A stretch of 40,732 bases of DNA from Aeromicrobium sp. (GTDB taxonomy: Bacteria; Actinomycetota; Actinomycetes; Propionibacteriales; Nocardioidaceae): NCBI GenBank assembly GCA_025965175.1, contig JAOPXL010000063.1, positions 1 to 40,732 on the forward strand, read 5' to 3'. A program made the position numbers and the translations under genes. The notes below the pieces were generated by a model, which was not told the DNA's origin, searched no databases, and saw only the letters and a list, made by a program, of their open reading frames with translations. Position 1 is the stretch's first letter, and the number at the start of each line of letters is the position of its first letter. Positions 10,269-17,526 of the stretch are shown here, in pieces.

Positions 10269-11831
10269 TCACGCCTGGTCGGCGTCGTCCTTGCGAACCG
10301 TCAGTCGCAGGGGGACCTCCCGGATCAGCAGCGCTGCCACAAGGCTCAGGACCGCGACGCACGCGGCGACCAGGAAGATCGTCCCGGTCGCGTCGCCGTA
10401 CGCCGAACGGACGATCTCTGCGACCTCCGGGGGCAGGCTCTTGACGTCTAGCAGCGAGCCGCCGCCACCGGCCGGATCGACGCCGAGCGCGGCGAGCTTG
10501 GACGTGACGTCGTTCTTGACCTGCGACGCCAGGATCGCGCCCAGCACCGACACGCCGACCGCACCGCCCAGCGACCGGAAGAACGCGACCGTGGCGCTCG
10601 CCGCGCCGACCTGCGAGACGTCGACCGTGTTCTGCACCGCGAGGACGTAGTTCTGCAGCAGCATGCCCATGCCGATGCCGACGAACGCGATGAACGTCAT
10701 GGCGTGCCACTCGGGCGTGCGGTGGTCGATCGTCGACAGCAGGCCCAGACCCAGGATCAGCGACCCCGAGCCGATGATGAGGAAGCGCTTCCACCGGCCG
10801 AACCGGGTGATGAGCTGGCCCGAGAGCAGCGTGCCGAACAGCGAGCCGAGCATCAGCGGGATCGTGAGCAGGCCGGCCTGGGTGGGCGTACGTCCGCCGG
10901 CGACCTGGAAGTACTGACCGATGAAGACCGAGGCGCCGAACATCGCGATGCCCACGGCGACGCTGCCGATGATCGCGAGGGCCGTCGTGCGTTCGCGGAC
11001 GACGGCGATCGGCAGTAGCGGCTCGGGGTGGCGCAGCTCGACCCGCACCAGCATCAGCGAGGCCACGATGGTGGCCGCCCAGAAGGCGGCCGACTGCCAC
11101 GAGATCCAGTCGAACGAGTCACCGGCGAAGGTGACCCACAGGAGCGGGAGGCTCGCTGCGATCGCGATCAGGACGGCGCCGACGTAGTCGAAGTCGACCT
11201 TGCGGCTGACCGTGGCGATGCGGAGGTACTTCTGCAGCACGACCAGGCTGATCAGCGCGAGCGGCACGCAGACGAAGAACGTCCACCGCCAGCCCAGGCC
11301 GGGCGTGTCGACGATCAGGCCGCCGAGCAACGGACCGCTGACGGTCGCCACGGCCATCGTGGCGCCCATGTAGCCGCTGTAGCGGCCACGCTGGCGCGGC
11401 GGGATGATCGAGCCGATGATCGACTGCGCGTTGGCGGTCAGGCCGCCCATCGCGATGCCCTGGACGACACGCATCGCGATCAGCTCGGGCAGGTTGCGGG
11501 ACAGACCCGCGAGCACCGACCCGATGACGAACACGACGATCGAGATCTGGACCAGGACCTTCTTGTTGACGAGGTCAGAGAGCTTGCCCCAAATCGGGGT
11601 TGACACCGTCATGGCGAGCAGCGACGCGGTCACGACCCAGGTGTACTGGATCTGCGAGCCGTCGAGCTCCGCGATGATCGTCGGCAGCGCGTTCGAGACG
11701 ATCGTGCTGCTGAGGATCGCGGTGAACAGGGCGGCGAGGAGGCCGAGGAGGACCTCCATGATCTCGCGGTGGCTGAGCTCTGCGGGGGCCTGCGCAGGCG
11801 TCAGAGCCGCGCTCTCTGTGCTTAGTTGCAT
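10269..11831 (-). CDS. MFS transporter, DHA2 (EmrB/QacA) family
   Basis: A 520-residue protein with about 14 predicted membrane segments, of the drug:H+ antiporter-2 group. The motif A-like TPIWGKLSDLVNKK follows segment 2, GRYSGYMGATMAVATVSGPLLGG is the antiporter motif region, and EREL-type charged loops are present. Substrate is unknown; relatives export antiseptics, dyes or antibiotics. A perfect palindrome spans the start codon and another overlaps the -35, so expression is probably held by a local-type repressor. No regulator gene lies next to it; the neighbours are DUF2530 and DUF3027 genes. Confidence 0.92.
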   Translation of the reverse strand: MQLSTESAALTPAQAPAELSHREIMEVLLGLLAALFTAILSSTIVSNALPTIIAELDGSQIQYTWVVTASLLAMTVSTPIWGKLSDLVNKKVLVQISIVVFVIGSVLAGLSRNLPELIAMRVVQGIAMGGLTANAQSIIGSIIPPRQRGRYSGYMGATMAVATVSGPLLGGLIVDTPGLGWRWTFFVCVPLALISLVVLQKYLRIATVSRKVDFDYVGAVLIAIAASLPLLWVTFAGDSFDWISWQSAAFWAATIVASLMLVRVELRHPEPLLPIAVVRERTTALAIIGSVAVGIAMFGASVFIGQYFQVAGGRTPTQAGLLTIPLMLGSLFGTLLSGQLITRFGRWKRFLIIGSGSLILGLGLLSTIDHRTPEWHAMTFIAFVGIGMGMLLQNYVLAVQNTVDVSQVGAASATVAFFRSLGGAVGVSVLGAILASQVKNDVTSKLAALGVDPAGGGGSLLDVKSLPPEVAEIVRSAYGDATGTIFLVAACVAVLSLVAALLIREVPLRLTVRKDDADQA

Positions 11832-11868
11832 GATGCAACCATACGTTGTGCTGCAGCCTGTTGCAACA
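11825..11868 (-). promoter_or_regulatory. Leaderless promoter and palindromic operators of the MFS gene
   Basis: On the minus strand -35 TTGCAA (11861-11866), a 17-base spacer and -10 TATGGT (11838-11843) end six bases from the ATG. A perfect 15-base palindrome GTTGCATGATGCAAC (11825-11839) covers the transcription/translation start, and a second palindrome TGTTGCAACA (11859-11868) covers the -35. Both share the GTTGCA half-site. This is the geometry of a repressor-controlled efflux promoter. Confidence 0.7.
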
Positions 11869-11954
11869 CGACGCAGCCCCGCGTGAGCGGACTCACGCGG
11901 GGCTGCGGTCGAGAGGTGTCTGACCCGTACGGGCCAGGGGTCCGGCGGGTCGGC

Positions 11955-12719
11955 CTAGAAGCCCTCGACCTCGTCGACGCCGACGGTGTCGAACACCGGC
12001 AGGGGAAGCTTCTGGATGCCGGCCGAGCGGCTCAGCCGCGCGCCCGAGTGGGCGCCGCAGCCGTGGGCGAACGACACAACCTTGCCGTCGTCGTTGGCCA
12101 TGCCGTTGGCGCAGACCCCGAACCGCTCGGACAGCGGTCCGGCGAGGCTGACCAGGAAGCCGCAGGAGTGGCAGATGCCGGGGGCCTGCTGGGCGATCGC
12201 GGACTCGGGACCCTGGTCGCCGTCCTGCCAGCGGTCGGCGGCGAGCTCGCGGCCCTCGATCGACAGCACCCACTCGCGGCCGAGACCGACCTCGCGGGCG
12301 AAGAACCGGTCCTCGGTCTGCTCCTCGCCGTCGCCGGCGGACCACGACGGCACGAGCCGCACGTCGTCCTCGTCGGGCGGGAGGACGTCGCCCGGGCTCA
12401 GGTCGCCGGGCCGGATGCGGTCGCGATAGGGCGTCCACACGGGGGCGACGATCGCGTCGTCGCCGGGCAGGAGCACGACGTCGTTGACCGTGACCTTGTC
12501 GCTGTCGGGAGCGCGGGAGATGCTGACCGACCAGTACCAGCCCTCGTAGCCGGGCTTGCGGCACCCGAAGAGGTGGGAGACGAGCCGCTCGCCGTCCTCG
12601 ACGGCACGGAGGTGGTCGCCGACCGTCCCGGCGTCGGCGGCCTCGTCGGCGGCCGCGCGGGCGACGTCGACGGCTGCGGACAGCTGGTCATCGATGGGCA
12701 TTGACCCATTGTCGCCCAT
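11955..12719 (-). CDS. DUF3027 domain-containing protein
   Basis: A 254-residue soluble protein matching the actinobacterial DUF3027 family of unknown function. Seen in it: an acidic N-terminal helix rich in Ala/Asp, a mid region with RPGDLSPGDVLPPDEDDVRLVPSW, and near the C-terminus paired Cys motifs (CHSCGFLVSLAG, then CANG and HGCGAHSGAR) that look like a metal-binding site. ATGs at 12719 and 12701 are both possible; neither has a strong Shine-Dalgarno. Divergent from the second MFS gene. In actinobacteria DUF3027 commonly neighbours the cold-shock and MFS genes as here, suggesting a conserved housekeeping block. Confidence 0.85.
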   Translation of the reverse strand: MGDNGSMPIDDQLSAAVDVARAAADEAADAGTVGDHLRAVEDGERLVSHLFGCRKPGYEGWYWSVSISRAPDSDKVTVNDVVLLPGDDAIVAPVWTPYRDRIRPGDLSPGDVLPPDEDDVRLVPSWSAGDGEEQTEDRFFAREVGLGREWVLSIEGRELAADRWQDGDQGPESAIAQQAPGICHSCGFLVSLAGPLSERFGVCANGMANDDGKVVSFAHGCGAHSGARLSRSAGIQKLPLPVFDTVGVDEVEGF

Positions 12720-12762
12720 GTCTCGACCCCCATGCTTCCCGGGGTGAGGCAGGATGAGGAGC

Positions 12763-14268
12763 ATGGAGGAGCACGAGGGGCCATACGACTACGCGAAGGA
12801 CCAGCCGCCGACGCCACCGTCCCGCCTGGCCCGCTCCGGCCTGGCCGCCCGTCGCTTCTACTCCGGCACCGCACGGGTCGTCGCGAAGGGCGGCACATCG
12901 GCGTTCACCGGCGCCCGCCGATTCACCCACTCCGGGGGCGCCGGCGAGAGCGGGTTCTCCCGCCTGCTGGAGCTGCACGCGTTCAACACCGCGGGTGACG
13001 CCGCTGTGGCGATCTCGCTGGCCGGCACCCTGTTCTTCACGGTCCCCACCGGTGAGGCGACCGGTCAGGTCGCACTGTTCCTGGTGCTGACGATGCTGCC
13101 ATTCGCGGTCGTCGCCCCCCTCATCGGACCGTTCCTGGACCGCTTCCGTCGTGGCCGGCGTTGGGCGATCGGCGCGACCCTGGCGATTCGCGCCTTCTGC
13201 TGCTGGGTCCTCGCCGGGGCGGTCGTCGACGAGTCCCCCGCGTTCTACTTCGCGGCCCTCGGCTGCCTCGTGGCCTCCAAGGCGTACGGCGTGACCCGCG
13301 CCTCGGCCGTCCCCCGGCTGCTGCCGGAGGAGTTCACCCTCGTCAAGGCCAACTCCCGCATCTCCCTGACCGGCACGGCAGCGGCCGCCATCTCGGCGCC
13401 CCTGGCGGTCGGTGCCGCGACGGTCGGTGCCGAGTGGGCGCTGCGCTACGGCGCGGTGCTGTTCGCGATCGGGACGATCCTGGCGATCCTGCTGCCCGCC
13501 AAGGTCGACTCCAGCGAGGGCGAGGAGCCAGTCGACCTGACCCCGCGGGTCGGCTCGGGTCGCAAGGGGCTCAGCATCACCCGCCCCGTCGTCAACGCGT
13601 TGCGCAGCAACTCCGGGCTGCGGCTGCTGTCGGGCTTCCTGACGATCTTCATGGCCTTCACCCTGCGGGAACCGCCGGGCTCGATGGGGTGGGACGGCAA
13701 CCCGACAATCCTGCTGGGGCTCGTCGTGGGTGGCGCGGGGGTCGGCAACACGATCGGCACCCTGATCGGGTCCGCAGCCAGCTCCCGACGCCCCGAGAAG
13801 GTCGTGATCGGCGTGCTGGTGCTCGACGTCGCGGTCCTGGCGACGGTCGGCGTGTTCTTCACATGGTGGACCGCCGTGATCCTGGGACTCACGGTCGGCA
13901 TCTGCCAGTCGCTCGGCAAGCTGAGCCTCGACGCCCTGATCCAGCGCGACGTCCCCGAGCGCGTGCGCACCAGCATGTTCGCCCGCTCCGAGACCCTGCT
14001 CCAGCTCGGCTGGGTCCTCGGCGGGCTGCTCGGCATCGGCCTGTTCAGCCTCGACACCACGCCGCGCATCGGCCTGCTCGTGATCGGCGCGCTCCTCATC
14101 GCGTGGCTCGTCCTCGTCGTCACCCGCGCGATGCGTCCTGACCCGGCCGCACCGGGCCAGGGCAGCGGGCCGGGCACACCAGGCCCGAGCGCACCACATC
14201 CGGGCGCACCGGGTACGGGCACGGGCGAGCCCCGCACCGCGCCGGACGAGCCGACGCACCGCTTCTAG
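12763..14268 (+). CDS. MFS transporter with soluble N- and C-terminal tails
   Basis: A 501-residue major facilitator. An N-terminal cytosolic tail of about 70 residues precedes the first membrane segment (AVAISLAGTLFFTV), followed by about 10-12 segments, and a Pro/Gly/Ala-rich C-terminal tail of about 45 residues. The set PLIGPFLDRFRRGRRW is the MFS loop 2-3 motif. Substrate is not predictable. The ATG at 12763 is preferred because CAGGAT lies seven bases upstream (leaderless pattern); the in-frame ATG at 12754 with GGTGAGG before it is the alternative. Conserved next to DUF3027 in related genomes by general knowledge. Confidence 0.87.
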   Translation: MEEHEGPYDYAKDQPPTPPSRLARSGLAARRFYSGTARVVAKGGTSAFTGARRFTHSGGAGESGFSRLLELHAFNTAGDAAVAISLAGTLFFTVPTGEATGQVALFLVLTMLPFAVVAPLIGPFLDRFRRGRRWAIGATLAIRAFCCWVLAGAVVDESPAFYFAALGCLVASKAYGVTRASAVPRLLPEEFTLVKANSRISLTGTAAAAISAPLAVGAATVGAEWALRYGAVLFAIGTILAILLPAKVDSSEGEEPVDLTPRVGSGRKGLSITRPVVNALRSNSGLRLLSGFLTIFMAFTLREPPGSMGWDGNPTILLGLVVGGAGVGNTIGTLIGSAASSRRPEKVVIGVLVLDVAVLATVGVFFTWWTAVILGLTVGICQSLGKLSLDALIQRDVPERVRTSMFARSETLLQLGWVLGGLLGIGLFSLDTTPRIGLLVIGALLIAWLVLVVTRAMRPDPAAPGQGSGPGTPGPSAPHPGAPGTGTGEPRTAPDEPTHRF

Positions 14269-14299
14269 CCCGGGACCTCAGCCCCGGATCGTCAACCGC

Positions 14300-14695
14300 T
14301 CAGATCTCGAGCTCGGTCGCGACGGCGCGCAGCACCTGGGCGATCGGCTTGGCCTTCTTGGAGTCGGGGTGCCGCCCGTGGCGATAGCCCTCCCCCACGG
14401 CGTCGAGCATGCGGATGAGGTCCTCGACGATGACCGCCATGGTCTCGGGATCCTTGCGACGGGCCTGGGCCTGGGACCGGGAGACCGAGCCCACCGGGTC
14501 GAGGACGCGGACCTGGAGGGCCTGGTCGCCGCGGCTGCCCTGGACGATGCCGAACTCGACCCGGGTGCCGGCCTTGAGGTTCGTCACCCCGGCCGGCAGG
14601 GCGTCGGAACGCACGTGGACGTCCGGCCCGTCCTCCTGGGTGAGGAAGCCGAATCCCTTGTCTGCGTCGTACCACTTCACTTTGCCCGTGGGCAT
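14300..14695 (-). CDS. Cold-shock domain protein with C-terminal extension
   Basis: A 131-residue protein: an OB-fold cold-shock domain (residues 1-67, with RNP1 KGFGFL at 13-18) followed by a basic linker and a helical tail of about 60 residues not present in CspA. The RNP2 position reads DVHVR where DVFVH is usual, so RNA contacts may differ. It should bind single-stranded RNA or DNA. The ATG at 14695 has a good Shine-Dalgarno (GAAGGTGA). A TAGGCT hexamer about 50 bases upstream (14747-14752) is a candidate -10, giving a leader of roughly 45 nt as common for csp genes. Confidence 0.9.
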   Translation of the reverse strand: MPTGKVKWYDADKGFGFLTQEDGPDVHVRSDALPAGVTNLKAGTRVEFGIVQGSRGDQALQVRVLDPVGSVSRSQAQARRKDPETMAVIVEDLIRMLDAVGEGYRHGRHPDSKKAKPIAQVLRAVATELEI

Positions 14696-14767
14696 GGCGT
14701 CACCTTCGAGTTCGCGGAGCATCTGGCGGACCGTTGTCCTGCTCCCAGCCTAGTGGGCGAAAGGCTC

Positions 14768-15787
14768 CTAGTCCGCCGGTGGCTCGATCGGCGGCATCGG
14801 GAGCCGGTCCTCGAACGTGACCTCGACGGACTGGAACCCCTTGTGCCGTTGGGACTTGGCATACGCGGCGTACGCCTTCTGGTCCGCGGGGGTCAGGACC
14901 ACGTTGTCGGTGAACGGCGTCAGCAGGGCCCGCGGATAGAGCCGGCGCCGCAGCACGACGTTGACCTCGAGCCCCATCACGACCATGATCGCCGCGATGT
15001 AGATGAACGCGAGCAGGCCCAGGACCAGCGCGAACGTCTGGTTGACCTCGTTGGCCTTGCCGATGACCTCGCGGACGTACGTGTTGCCGATCCACTGCAG
15101 CACCTGCCACAGCACGGCGGTCACGAATGCGCCCGGGAAGACCGCCCGCACCTTGGCCCGGCCGAGGCTGATGAGCCGGAACACCGCGACGAAGATGACG
15201 ACCGTCAGCACGAACCCGACGACCCTCGACACCAGCCCGATGGTCGGCGCGAGGTCCGCGCCGAGCGCGTCCGGATTGGCCAGGACCGAGGTCGCGACGG
15301 CGAGCAGCAGGATGCCGACGCCACCGATCGCGAGGAACAACAGGCTGCGGAAGCGCAACAGGAAGGGGTTGGCGCGGCTGTTGCGGGGCACCGACCACGC
15401 GACGTTGGCCGCGTTCTGGAGGGCCTGGCCGAGGCCCATCGCGCCGTAGATCGCGGCGACCGAGCCGATCACGATCGCGCTGGTCGACCCCTGCAGCCCG
15501 TTGGGGCGGCCCAGCTGGTCGCCGATGATGGGGAACTGGCTGAGCGCCGAGTTGAGGAGGCGGTCGCGCAGGTCGTCGTCGCCCTGCAGCACGAACCCCA
15601 GGATCGAGGTGCTGAGCAGGAGCAGCGGGAAGATCGCGATGAACGCGTAGTAGGTCAGGATCGCCGAGAGGTAGGCCCCCTGGTCGTCGAAGTACTTGTA
15701 GACGACCGCGATCGGGAAGCCGACGACGCGGTGCTTGCGCTGGAAGGCGTCGATCGGGCCGATCGGGCGCGGGGGCGGGCTGGTCAC
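14768..15787 (-). CDS. YihY/BrkB family membrane protein
   Basis: A 339-residue inner-membrane protein with about six membrane segments and cytosolic ends (formerly mis-called ribonuclease BN). The domain begins around FQRKHRVVGFPIAVVYKYFDDQGAYLSA-type sequence near residue 14 and shows AILTYYAFIAIFPLLL, characteristic of the family. Function is unresolved; transport or permeability roles have been proposed. The GTG start overlaps the stop of the upstream PemK-like gene (GTGA), so the two are translationally coupled. Confidence 0.9.
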   Translation of the reverse strand: MTSPPPRPIGPIDAFQRKHRVVGFPIAVVYKYFDDQGAYLSAILTYYAFIAIFPLLLLSTSILGFVLQGDDDLRDRLLNSALSQFPIIGDQLGRPNGLQGSTSAIVIGSVAAIYGAMGLGQALQNAANVAWSVPRNSRANPFLLRFRSLLFLAIGGVGILLLAVATSVLANPDALGADLAPTIGLVSRVVGFVLTVVIFVAVFRLISLGRAKVRAVFPGAFVTAVLWQVLQWIGNTYVREVIGKANEVNQTFALVLGLLAFIYIAAIMVVMGLEVNVVLRRRLYPRALLTPFTDNVVLTPADQKAYAAYAKSQRHKGFQSVEVTFEDRLPMPPIEPPAD

Positions 15788-16179
15788 TCCGGGGTCGCCC
15801 CGGTCGGCAGGTGCGGGCGCACCGCGGCGACGACCGTGTCGAAGCGCGCCCGGTCCAGCACGGCACCCTCACGGCGTACGTTCGAGGGCTCGACCCGCAG
15901 GAACCGGTTGACCCGGACCTCGCTGGGCCGGCCGGTGTGGTCCCACGGGCCGGCACCGAGGTCGAGCCAGAACCGGCCCTCCCGGGCCTCCTGGTCGTGA
16001 TCGCGGTCGTGGTCCTTGGAGGTCATCGGAAGGGCGACCAGGTGCGATCCCTCGCGGGCGATCAGCAGGACGGGGCGGTCCTTGCCCTGCGTCGAGTCGT
16101 CCTCGTAGGGGACCCACGTCCAGACGACCTCGCCCGGGTCCGGCGCGCCGTCCGGCGCCGGGGCGTAGGTGATGTCCAC
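15784..16179 (-). CDS. PemK/MazF-like toxin-family protein without an antitoxin
   Basis: A 131-residue protein of the PemK/MazF SH3-like barrel superfamily. The start region PGEVVWTWVPYEDDSTQGKDRPVLLI matches the strand-loop-strand of this family (GEVVWxxxPYxDxxxxKxRPVLV), and VRVNRFLRVEPSNV fits the later strands. The classical members are mRNA interferases, but many chromosomal actinobacterial homologues of this type are single genes of unknown role. No small antitoxin ORF precedes it; the next gene upstream is an ECF sigma factor 55 bases away. The GTG at 16179 fits the domain boundary; the frame further upstream looks non-coding. Confidence 0.75.
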   Translation of the reverse strand: MDITYAPAPDGAPDPGEVVWTWVPYEDDSTQGKDRPVLLIAREGSHLVALPMTSKDHDRDHDQEAREGRFWLDLGAGPWDHTGRPSEVRVNRFLRVEPSNVRREGAVLDRARFDTVVAAVRPHLPTGATPE

Positions 16180-16234
16180 CCGGCAAGACTGCCACAGCCC
16201 ACGCGTGGCGCCCGTCCACCGGCGCGCCGCCCGG

Positions 16235-16753
16235 TCAGGCCGCGTCGGACCGAGTGAGGTAGGCCGCTCGCAGACCGGCTCGCGCCCGGTAGCCCAGCGC
16301 CGAGACCGCATTGGGCGACACCCCCAGCTCGAGCGCGAGCTCCCGCGGCGGGACGCCCTCCACGTCGAGTCGCCACAGGACGTGGCGCCAGCGCGGTGGC
16401 AGGGTCTCATAGGCATCGCGCAGATCCGCCTGCTCCGCCAGGTCAGGGGTCGGCCGCCCCGCCGGGTCGAGGTCGACGGTCGGCTCGCAACGGCGCAGCA
16501 GCGCCCGTCGGCGCGCGGCCTCGTGCCGGACCGCGGTCAGCAGGTAGGCCCGGAACGACACCGTGGGTCCGCGGCCGGCCCTGATCTGGACCAGCACCGC
16601 GACGAACGACTCGGCGACCACGTCGTCGGCCTCGACCCCGCTCATGACGCGGGCGGCGACCCGTCCGGCCACCTCCCGGTGGCGGGCGTAGAGCAGCCCG
16701 AAGGCCTCGTCGTTCCCCTCACGCACGAGGGCCAGCAGCATCACATCGTCCAT
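16235..16753 (-). CDS. ECF-type RNA polymerase sigma factor (paralogue 1)
   Basis: A 172-residue sigma-70 family protein with only region 2 (ADDVVAESFVAVL, core binding and -10 recognition) and region 4 (helix-turn-helix around PRELALELGVSPNAVSALGYRAR). It is clearly paralogous to the sigma factor at 22174-22908, sharing LP.RWR.VLW.LDVEG in region 4, but lacks the latter's C-terminal Cys/His extension. No anti-sigma gene is adjacent. It is divergent from a Wzz-like gene across 101 bases. A role in controlling surface-polysaccharide genes is inference from the repeated arrangement. ATG at 16753; alternatives upstream are weaker. Confidence 0.88.
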   Translation of the reverse strand: MDDVMLLALVREGNDEAFGLLYARHREVAGRVAARVMSGVEADDVVAESFVAVLVQIRAGRGPTVSFRAYLLTAVRHEAARRRALLRRCEPTVDLDPAGRPTPDLAEQADLRDAYETLPPRWRHVLWRLDVEGVPPRELALELGVSPNAVSALGYRARAGLRAAYLTRSDAA

Positions 16754-16841
16754 GCCCCAGTTATGTCCGAGATCCGCGCCCGCTGCCATCGCCGATCGCG
16801 GGCCCTGTGGACAACCCGGCCCCCACACCCGTGGCCCACCC

Positions 16842-16847
16842 CAGACT
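16842..16847 (+). promoter_or_regulatory. -10 element of the short Wzz-like gene
   Basis: CAGACT seven bases upstream of the GTG at 16855. The local context CAGACTGGGC is the same as at the serC start, where the spacing is six. It supports the GTG at 16855 over the in-frame GTG at 16807. Confidence 0.45.
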
Positions 16848-16854
16848 GGGCTGC

Positions 16855-17526
16855 GTGGAGACCCTCACATTGTCCGAGCTCGGTGCGCGCCTCGCGCGGC
16901 GCTGGCGGACGCTTGCCGTCGGCGCCGTCACGGCGCTCTTCGTCGCGGTGGCGGTCCACGTGGCCCTCCCGGCCCGCTATGCGGCCGTGACGGTCGTCCA
17001 CGTCGAGGCCGGCGACCCGGACCGGGTCGACATGACGGCCGAGGAGAGCCTCGCCAGCTCCCGGCGCGTCGTGTCGGAGGCTCGCGCGGCGCTCGGCGGA
17101 CGGGGGCCGACGGTCGGTCGGATGCAGGACGGGACCCGGGCGACGGCCGTGGCGGACTCGACGGTCCTGCGGATCTCCTACGAGGCGGACGATCCCCGCG
17201 AGGCGACCCGGGGCGCGGATGCCGTTGCCAACGCGTACCTCGCGACCCGGGCGGTCGACGCCGCCGAGCGGACCGACCGGATCGCGACCCGGATCTCCCG
17301 CGAGATCCGGCGGGCCGATCCGACCACCCGGGCGGCGCTCGCGGTGGAGCGCGCCCGGCTCGCCGTGGTCGACGACGCCGGCGGCGTGGTCGTCGACACC
17401 GCACGGACACCCACGGCGCCGACCCGCCCGGGCCTCCCGGCGACGGGGCTCGCCGGTCTGGTGCTGGGGCTGCTGCTCGCCGCCCCCGTCGCAGCTAGTC
17501 GAAGTCGGGCAGGTCGCGCTTCATGA
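16855..17526 (+). CDS. Short Wzz-like chain-length determinant family protein
   Basis: A 223-residue protein with a short cytosolic N-terminus, membrane segment 1 (about residues 18-40), a periplasm-equivalent extracellular region of about 150 residues and membrane segment 2 (LAGLVLGLLLAAPVA) close to the C-terminus. That is the two-segment topology of Wzz/YveK-type polysaccharide copolymerases. It is a paralogue of the 431-residue protein at 23325, sharing the region before segment 2 (GADAVANAYLATR versus GANAVAEAYLQTR) and the PxxPxRP/TLGLAGLVLGLL stretch, but it has no C-terminal cytosolic domain. Its 3' end overlaps the convergent acyl-CoA ligase by 32 bases. Confidence 0.8.
   Translation: METLTLSELGARLARRWRTLAVGAVTALFVAVAVHVALPARYAAVTVVHVEAGDPDRVDMTAEESLASSRRVVSEARAALGGRGPTVGRMQDGTRATAVADSTVLRISYEADDPREATRGADAVANAYLATRAVDAAERTDRIATRISREIRRADPTTRAALAVERARLAVVDDAGGVVVDTARTPTAPTRPGLPATGLAGLVLGLLLAAPVAASRSRAGRAS

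Noticed and set aside
14270-14287. CCGGG/CCCGG hairpin between the second MFS and cold-shock genes
   Set aside because: Only 5 bp with an 8-nt loop; too weak to call a terminator.
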